Shown here in pieces: positions 58,862-64,000 of a stretch of 64,000 bases of DNA. The translations under genes were made by a program, and so were the position numbers. The stretch lies in contig NZ_FMYQ01000005.1 in NCBI RefSeq assembly GCF_900096975.1, positions 186,001-250,000 of the forward strand, given 5' to 3'. The notes below the pieces were generated by a model. The model had not been told where the DNA came from. It searched no databases and saw only the letters and a program-made list of their open reading frames with translations. The first letter of the stretch is position 1. Each line of letters starts with the position of its first letter. The stretch comes from Paraburkholderia lycopersici (GTDB lineage: Bacteria > Pseudomonadota > Gammaproteobacteria > Burkholderiales > Burkholderiaceae).

Positions 58862-60079
58862 TCAGCTCGTGGCGATGTGCAAGAGGCGCGCGCAGTCGCG
58901 TGCGGCCGTGCGCGCTTCGTCGAGCGTCGGCGCGGTGAAGTTCACGTGGCCCATCTTGCGGCCCGGACGCGCTTCCTCCTTGCCGTACAGATGCAGGCGC
59001 GCGGCCGGCATCGCCGCCACCTGGTCCCACGGCGGCGTGACGGGCGCCGCACCTTTCTGAGGTTTAGCCTCGCCCGCTCCGGCCCGGAACCACACGTCGC
59101 CGAGAATGTTGAGCATCACGGCCGGCGAGTGCTGGCGCGTGTCGCCGAGCGGCATGCCCGTCATCGCGCGCACCTGCTGCTCGAACTGGCTCGTGGCGCA
59201 TGCGTCGGTCGTGTAGTGCCCCGAGTTGTGCGGGCGCGGCGCCATTTCGTTGGCGACGAGCGTACCGTCTTCGAGGACGAAGAATTCCACACACAGCACG
59301 CCGACATAGCCGAGCTTCGCCGCGATCTGGATCGCTGCCTGCTGGGCCTGCTGCACGAGCGCCGGGCTCGCGTCGGGCGCGGGCACGATGGTGTGCGAGA
59401 GCACGCCGTTGCGGTGCGTGTTCTGCGCGAGCGGATAGACCACGGCCGCGCCGTTCGCGCCGCGTGCGATCAGCGCGCTCACCTCGAACTTCAGCGGCAA
59501 GCGCTTTTCGAGCACGCACGGCACGCCGCCGAGCGACGCATGCGCCTCGCGCACTTCCTCGGCGTTGCTCACGCGAATCTGGCCTTTGCCGTCGTAGCCC
59601 ATGCGGGCGGTCTTGAGAATACCCGGCAGCACGGCCGCGAGCGCCTTGTCGTCGATGGCGGCGAGCGCCTGCGACGACTCGATCACCACGTGCGGCGCGA
59701 CCGGCACGCCGGCCGCCGCGATGAAGCGCTTCTCGGCGATGCGGTCCTGCGCCACCGCCACGCAGCGCCCGGCCGGGCTCACGAAGGTCGATTTCGCGAG
59801 CGTGTCGAGGCTCGCGGCCGGCACGTTCTCGAACTCGGTCGAGATGGCCGCGCACAGGCGCGCGAGTTCAGTGAGCGCGGCTTCGTCGTCGTAGGCCGCG
59901 CAGATATGGCGATCGGCCACGGCGCCCGCGGGGCTCGTCGCGTCGGGATCGAGCACCGCGACGCGATAGCCCATCGCCTGCGCGGCGAAGCAGAACATGC
60001 GGCCAAGCTGGCCGCCGCCCACCATGCCTAGCCAGGCGCCGGGCAGGATCGGTGAAACCGGAGAGTTGTCAGGAGTCAT
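58862..60079 (-). CDS. purK: N5-carboxyaminoimidazole ribonucleotide synthase PurK
   Basis: PurK (405 residues) is an ATP-grasp ligase that carboxylates AIR to N5-CAIR in purine synthesis. The N-terminal motif is [19 protein letters not shown], the ATP-grasp core includes [14 protein letters not shown] and [13 protein letters not shown], and the C-terminal domain follows. It lies 56 bases after purE, whose product uses N5-CAIR. Length is slightly above E. coli PurK, as expected in beta-proteobacteria. Confidence 0.97.
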   Translation of the reverse strand: MTPDNSPVSPILPGAWLGMVGGGQLGRMFCFAAQAMGYRVAVLDPDATSPAGAVADRHICAAYDDEAALTELARLCAAISTEFENVPAASLDTLAKSTFVSPAGRCVAVAQDRIAEKRFIAAAGVPVAPHVVIESSQALAAIDDKALAAVLPGILKTARMGYDGKGQIRVSNAEEVREAHASLGGVPCVLEKRLPLKFEVSALIARGANGAAVVYPLAQNTHRNGVLSHTIVPAPDASPALVQQAQQAAIQIAAKLGYVGVLCVEFFVLEDGTLVANEMAPRPHNSGHYTTDACATSQFEQQVRAMTGMPLGDTRQHSPAVMLNILGDVWFRAGAGEAKPQKGAAPVTPPWDQVAAMPAARLHLYGKEEARPGRKMGHVNFTAPTLDEARTAARDCARLLHIATS

Positions 60080-60135
60080 CTTCGTGGTCGGCCGCGGCTC
60101 GCCGCGGCGCTTGGGGGACGTTCGGAGCCGGACGA

Positions 60136-60654
60136 TCAGAGCGGGGGCAGCACCATGGCGTGCGCCGCTTCGTTCTGGCGCACGCGGAAGGCCGCAAGCT
60201 TGTTCGCGTATTCGGTATCGGTCACACTCAGGATCGAGACGGCGAAGAGCGCCGCATTGGCCGCGCCCGCCTCGCCGATGGCAAAGGTCGCGACCGGCAC
60301 GCCCTTGGGCATCTGCACGATCGAATGGAGCGAATCCACGCCCTTCAGATACTTGCTGACCGCCGGCACGCCCAGCACCGGCACCGTGGTCTTGGCCGCC
60401 AGCATGCCGGGCAGGTGCGCCGCGCCCCCCGCGCCCGCGATGATCGCGCGCAGCCCGCGCTCGCGCGCTTTCTCCGCGTACTCGAACATCTCGTCGGGCA
60501 TGCGGTGCGCCGAGACCACCTTGGCCTCGTACGCGACGCCGAACTCCTGCAGGATCGCGACCGCGTGCTTCATCGTGTCCCAGTCGGAGCTGGAGCCCAT
60601 CAACACGCCGACGAGCGGCGCCGCATGCTGGTGAGCCGTCTGAACTTCGCTCAT
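60136..60654 (-). CDS. purE: N5-carboxyaminoimidazole ribonucleotide mutase PurE
   Basis: PurE (172 residues, octameric class I) converts N5-CAIR to CAIR. The signature [16 protein letters not shown] is near the N-terminus, followed by [28 protein letters not shown] and LGVPAVSK, which line the active site. It lies 31 bases after purC and 56 before purK, giving three consecutive purine steps in one operon. Confidence 0.97.
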   Translation of the reverse strand: MSEVQTAHQHAAPLVGVLMGSSSDWDTMKHAVAILQEFGVAYEAKVVSAHRMPDEMFEYAEKARERGLRAIIAGAGGAAHLPGMLAAKTTVPVLGVPAVSKYLKGVDSLHSIVQMPKGVPVATFAIGEAGAANAALFAVSILSVTDTEYANKLAAFRVRQNEAAHAMVLPPL

Positions 60655-60685
60655 TGTGCTTCCTTCTTCCCTCTTTGCGCTCGCT

Positions 60686-61576
60686 TTACGCGAGCTTCTG
60701 ACCCGTGAGACGCTCGAGCGCCTCCTGATACTTCGCCGACGTCTTCGCGATCACTTCGTCGGGCAGCTTCGGCGCCGGCGGCTCTTTCTTCCACGGCTGG
60801 GCTTCGAGCCAGTCGCGCACGAACTGCTTGTCGAACGACGGCGGGTTCGAGCCGACCCGATATTGGTCCGCAGGCCAGAAGCGCGACGAGTCGGCGGTGA
60901 GCGCCTCGTCCATCAGGTATAGCTGGCCCTGGTTGTCGAGACCGAATTCGAACTTCGTGTCGGCGATGATGATGCCGCGCGTGGCCGCGTAATCGGCGGC
61001 TTCCTTGTACAGCTTGATCGAGATTTCCTTGATGGTGCGCGACAGCTCGGTGCCGATGCGGCGCTCCATCTCTTCGTACGTGATGTTCTCGTCGTGGTGG
61101 CCCATTTCAGCCTTGGCCGCCGGCGTGAAGATCGGCTCGGGCAGCTTCTGCGCGTTTTGCAGGCCCGGCGGCAGTTCGACGCCGCACACGGCGCCCGTTG
61201 CCTGATAGTCCTTCCAGCCGCTGCCGGCCAGATAGCCGCGCACCACGGCCTCGACGAGGATCGGCTCCAGGCGCTTCACCACCACGGCGCGGCCCTTGAC
61301 CTGATCGACTTCGTCCGCGGCGACCACGGTTTCCGGGGCGATGCCCGTGAGGTGGTTCGGCACGACGTGCTTGAGCTTCTCGAACCAGAAGTCGGCCATC
61401 TGGTTGAGCACCTCGCCCTTGCGCGGAATCGGCTCGCCCATGATGACGTCGAACGCCGACAGACGGTCGGTGGTGACGATCAGCAGCTTGTCGTTGCCCA
61501 CGGCATAGTTGTCGCGGACCTTGCCGCGGCCGAGGAGCGGCAGCGAGCGGAGCGTGGATTCGTAGAGGGTAGACAT
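60686..61576 (-). CDS. purC: Phosphoribosylaminoimidazole-succinocarboxamide synthase PurC
   Basis: SAICAR synthetase of 296 residues, joining CAIR and aspartate with ATP. Motifs include [14 protein letters not shown] for nucleotide binding, [24 protein letters not shown] and [12 protein letters not shown]. The length fits the group found in beta-proteobacteria. It heads the purC-purE-purK-sua5 transcript, 199 bases after fbaA and beyond a terminator. Confidence 0.97.
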   Translation of the reverse strand: MSTLYESTLRSLPLLGRGKVRDNYAVGNDKLLIVTTDRLSAFDVIMGEPIPRKGEVLNQMADFWFEKLKHVVPNHLTGIAPETVVAADEVDQVKGRAVVVKRLEPILVEAVVRGYLAGSGWKDYQATGAVCGVELPPGLQNAQKLPEPIFTPAAKAEMGHHDENITYEEMERRIGTELSRTIKEISIKLYKEAADYAATRGIIIADTKFEFGLDNQGQLYLMDEALTADSSRFWPADQYRVGSNPPSFDKQFVRDWLEAQPWKKEPPAPKLPDEVIAKTSAKYQEALERLTGQKLA

Positions 61577-61685
61577 CGTCGTGATTCGCTAAAAGAACAA
61601 TCGAAACGGAAGCAGTCCGGTCCAGATTCGCCGCGGCGAAAAACCGGAATCCTGAAAGTATTGCGAGGGTAAACCAAAAATCCCG

Positions 61686-61735
61686 AAAAAGCCCATCGCC
61701 GTTCCCCCGAAACAGGCGGAAACGGCGATGTTTTT
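61686..61735 (-). terminator. Terminator after fbaA
   Basis: A 10-bp stem (61694-61703 with 61721-61730) with a 17-base loop has, on the minus strand, GGGC then five T (61690-61686). Five T also follow on the plus side. It separates fbaA from the purine operon. Confidence 0.75.
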
Positions 61736-61775
61736 ACGACCTCAGGCGCGCACCGCGCCTGGCGCACAGGCCCGC

Positions 61776-62840
61776 TTAGCGAACGATCTGCGCGAGTTCG
61801 CCCGACTTGTACTTTTCGGCGATCTTGTCGAGCGAGACCGGCTTGATCTTGCCGGCCTGGCCTTCGCAGCCGAACGCGAGGTAGCGGTCCACGCACACCT
61901 TCTTCGCGGCTTCGCGGGCCGGCTTCAGGTAATCGCGCGGGTCGAACTTCGACGGGTTCTGATACATATAGCGTCGGATCGCGCCCGTGATCGCGAGACG
62001 CAGGTCCGTGTCGATGTTGATCTTGCGCACGCCGTGGCGGATGCCTTCCTGGATTTCCTCGACCGGCACGCCGTAGGTTTCCTTCATGTCGCCGCCGAAC
62101 TCGCGGATTTCCGCGAGCAGTTCCTGCGGCACCGACGACGAACCGTGCATCACGAGGTGCGTGTTCGGAATGCGCGCGTGGATTTCCTTGATGCGCTGGA
62201 TCGACAGGATGTCGCCCGTGGGCTTCTTCGAGAACTTGTAGGCGCCGTGCGAGGTGCCGATGGCGATGGCCAGCGCGTCGGCCTGCGTGAGCTTCACGAA
62301 GTCGGCGGCCTGCTCGGGGTCGGTGAGCAGTTGCTCGCGCGTCATCGTGCCTTCGGCGCCGTGGCCGTCTTCCTTGTCGCCCTTCATCGTTTCCAGCGAG
62401 CCGAGCACGCCCAGTTCCGCTTCCACGGTCACGCCGATCGAGTGCGCCATTTCGACGACCTTCCTCGACACTTCGACGTTGTACTCGTACGAAGCGACCG
62501 TCTTGCCGTCGGCTTCGAGCGAGCCGTCCATCATGACGCTCGTGAAACCGCTGCGGATCGCCGCCATGCAGACCGCCGGCGACTGGCCGTGGTCCTGGTG
62601 CATCACGACCGGAATATGCGGATACGACTCGACCGCGGCTTCGATCAGGTGGCGCAGGAAGGGCTCGCCCGCATATTTGCGCGCGCCCGCCGAAGCCTGC
62701 ATGATCACCGGCGCGCCGACCTGGTTCGCGGCTTCCATGATCGCCTGGACCTGCTCCAGGTTGTTCACGTTGAACGCCGGCAGGCCATAGCCGTTTTCGG
62801 CTGCATGGTCGAGCAGTTGACGCATTGAAACGAGAGGCAT
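61776..62840 (-). CDS. fbaA: Fructose-bisphosphate aldolase, class II
   Basis: A 354-residue zinc-dependent aldolase for glycolysis, gluconeogenesis or the Calvin cycle. Zinc ligands and active-site motifs are seen in [22 protein letters not shown] and VMHGSSSVP, with DTDLRLA near the C-terminal third. This length and the start [19 protein letters not shown] are typical of the class IIA/B form in Burkholderiales (often called CbbA). AAAGGAG lies 8 bases upstream. pyk lies upstream on the same strand, a conserved neighbour. Confidence 0.96.
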   Translation of the reverse strand: MPLVSMRQLLDHAAENGYGLPAFNVNNLEQVQAIMEAANQVGAPVIMQASAGARKYAGEPFLRHLIEAAVESYPHIPVVMHQDHGQSPAVCMAAIRSGFTSVMMDGSLEADGKTVASYEYNVEVSRKVVEMAHSIGVTVEAELGVLGSLETMKGDKEDGHGAEGTMTREQLLTDPEQAADFVKLTQADALAIAIGTSHGAYKFSKKPTGDILSIQRIKEIHARIPNTHLVMHGSSSVPQELLAEIREFGGDMKETYGVPVEEIQEGIRHGVRKINIDTDLRLAITGAIRRYMYQNPSKFDPRDYLKPAREAAKKVCVDRYLAFGCEGQAGKIKPVSLDKIAEKYKSGELAQIVR

Positions 62841-63222
62841 AAGTGCTACTCCTTTGATTTGAAACGAATTGCTTCGTGCCGCCGGCTGTCTGCGCAGCCG
62901 GTCGAGGGCGGTTTGGCACCGCCGCCCGCATGCTCGCTGCGGGCTCGATGGCGAGATTTTATCGCGAAGCAGGTCCGTTCCCGGCACCGGCTACGCAACT
63001 GGCATGAAATTGGCGTATCAGAACGTCAAAACCGGGCGGAGACGAGAAAAGCGTTGACAGCCCGTACGCTGCTTTTTGCTGCGTACGAACTGCAATGACG
63101 GGGAAACGGCACTTAAATCGCGCCGATCTGGCGCACGCCCGATACCAATGCGATATCAGCCCGCGCCAGCGGCATTTATTTTTCGGGAATCGCGAAAAAA
63201 CCGAAAAAAAATCGTCGCGGAT
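62841..63222 (-). other. Intergenic region between pyk and fbaA
   Basis: This 382-base gap must hold the fbaA promoter and the end of the pyk transcript. T-rich stretches on minus near 63180-63215 may end pyk, but no clean hairpin is visible. A TAAAAT hexamer on minus (62961-62956) is a possible fbaA -10 without a good -35. An unusual inverted repeat lies at 63063-63087. Confidence 0.45.
63063..63087. repeat. Inverted repeat in the fbaA upstream region
   Basis: CGTACGC and GCGTACG form 7-bp perfect arms, extended by two more pairs after a T-T mismatch, around a T5 loop. It could be a protein-binding site or RNA hairpin. A TTGACA hexamer at 63054-63059 lies beside it on plus, where no gene follows. 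Confidence 0.5.
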
Positions 63223-64000
63223 TTACAGCACATCGCCTACGCGCACGATCTTCAGCGTGTTCGTGCCACCCGGCTGGCCCATCGGCTCGCCCACGGTCAG
63301 CACGATCATGTCGCCGCGCGACGCATAGCCCTTGCTCACCACCACTTCCACCGCTTGCTGGAGCGCCGTGTCGCGGTCGGTGCTGGTATCGAGATGCAGC
63401 GGCGTGACATTGCGGTAGAGCGACATCGCGCGCTCGCTGCCCTCGCGCGGCGTGAGCGCGAAGATCGGCACATGGGTCCAGTGGCGCGACATCCAGAGCG
63501 CGGTCGAGCCCGATTCGGTCAGCGCGACGATCGCCTTGGCGCCCAGGTGATAGGCCGTGAAGAGCGCGCCCATGGCGATCGACTGGTCGATGCGGGTGAA
63601 GGTGCGGTCGAGGAAGTCCTTGTCGAGTTCGGACTGCTCCGACTTTTCGGCTTCCAGACAGATCGCGGCCATCGCCTCGATGGTCTGCACCGGGTACTTG
63701 CCCGCCGCCGATTCGGCCGAGAGCATGACGGCGTCGGTGCCGTCGAGCACGGCGTTGGCGACGTCCGAGACCTCGGCGCGCGTGGGCACGGGCGCGTGGA
63801 TCATCGACTCCATCATCTGCGTGGCCGTGATGACGAGCTTGTGCGAGTCGCGCGCCATGCGGATCATGCGCTTTTGCAGCGCCGGCACCGCGGCGTTGCC
63901 CACTTCCACGGCGAGGTCGCCGCGCGCGACCATGATGCCGTCCGACGAATCGAGAATCTCCTGCAGCGCCGGAATCGCCTCGGCGCGCTCGATCTTCGCG
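63223..64000 (-). CDS. pyk: Pyruvate kinase, C-terminal part (gene continues beyond the window)
   Basis: The last 258 or so codons of pyruvate kinase, which makes pyruvate and ATP from phosphoenolpyruvate. The frame stays open to the window edge, reading AKIERAEAIPALQEILD before GIMVARGDLAVEV, so the gene starts outside. Active-site motifs include ITATQMMESM and GTDAVMLSAESAAGKYP. The C-terminal regulatory domain ends VGEPMGQPGGTNTLKIV. It lies upstream of fbaA in the same direction, a usual arrangement in Burkholderiales. Confidence 0.96.
   Translation of the reverse strand, partial: AKIERAEAIPALQEILDSSDGIMVARGDLAVEVGNAAVPALQKRMIRMARDSHKLVITATQMMESMIHAPVPTRAEVSDVANAVLDGTDAVMLSAESAAGKYPVQTIEAMAAICLEAEKSEQSELDKDFLDRTFTRIDQSIAMGALFTAYHLGAKAIVALTESGSTALWMSRHWTHVPIFALTPREGSERAMSLYRNVTPLHLDTSTDRDTALQQAVEVVVSKGYASRGDMIVLTVGEPMGQPGGTNTLKIVRVGDVL

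Overview
The window is 64 kb of high-GC DNA that looks like the main chromosome of a Burkholderiales bacterium. I read it as Paraburkholderia, Burkholderia or Caballeronia from gene content and order (ybgC-tolQRAB-pal-cpoB, nrdR-glyA, mutL-miaA, purC-purE-purK-sua5, fbaA-pyk, and a TetR-regulated RND pump near an htrA two-component locus). No search could be run, so the genus is an inference. Nearly all of it is ordinary chromosome. I saw no insertion sequence, integrase, prophage, CRISPR array or rRNA.

Layout. 1-2 kb: the first codons of a probable prepilin-like gene, nrdR and glyA. 2.4-8 kb: ybgC and the Tol-Pal envelope cluster, then tRNA-Lys(UUU) with a clear promoter and terminator. 8.4-18.5 kb: a small secreted protein, two YceI proteins with a cytochrome b561 and a divergent LysR regulator, a ParB-like protein, an MscS channel, DedA, and mutL-miaA. 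18.7-29 kb: a polyol catabolic locus made of two convergent operons, dalD-xylB-SorC regulator on plus and SDR-binding protein-permeases-HAD phosphatase-ATPase on minus. 29.2-32 kb: a zinc or manganese ABC transporter. 32-35.6 kb: a glutathione-dependent formaldehyde operon that also carries an FGGY sugar kinase. 36.2-37.7 kb: an NCS2 purine permease. 37.8-45 kb: an RND efflux pump with a divergent TetR regulator. 45-49 kb: a cysteine hydrolase and divergent AraC regulator, a CoxG-like protein, a DUF427 protein and a secreted hypothetical. 49-53 kb: an HtrA/MucD protease downstream of a QseBC-type two-component system. 53-57.7 kb: PBP4-type dacB, a sterol-desaturase-family protein and a GDSL lipoprotein. 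57.8-64 kb: sua5, purK, purE, purC, fbaA and the C-terminal part of pyk.

How the parts work together. The best new signal concerns the polyol locus. The promoters of its two outward-lying operon heads, 10 kb apart on opposite strands, share a TTGAC -35 box, a 17-bp spacer, an identical GATCAT -10 and a 32-bp block that matches at 28 positions and ends in a GAGCAAWTGCTC palindrome. This predicts one regulon, probably under the SorC-family regulator encoded between them. Uptake by the ABC transporter, oxidation by the two dehydrogenases and phosphorylation by xylulokinase would feed xylulose 5-phosphate to the pentose phosphate pathway. The pump locus has a clear TetR operator lying between the -35 and -10 of the pump promoter. 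I found no convincing wholly new system. The most unusual arrangements are the FGGY kinase inside the formaldehyde operon and the HAD phosphatase translationally coupled inside the polyol transporter operon.
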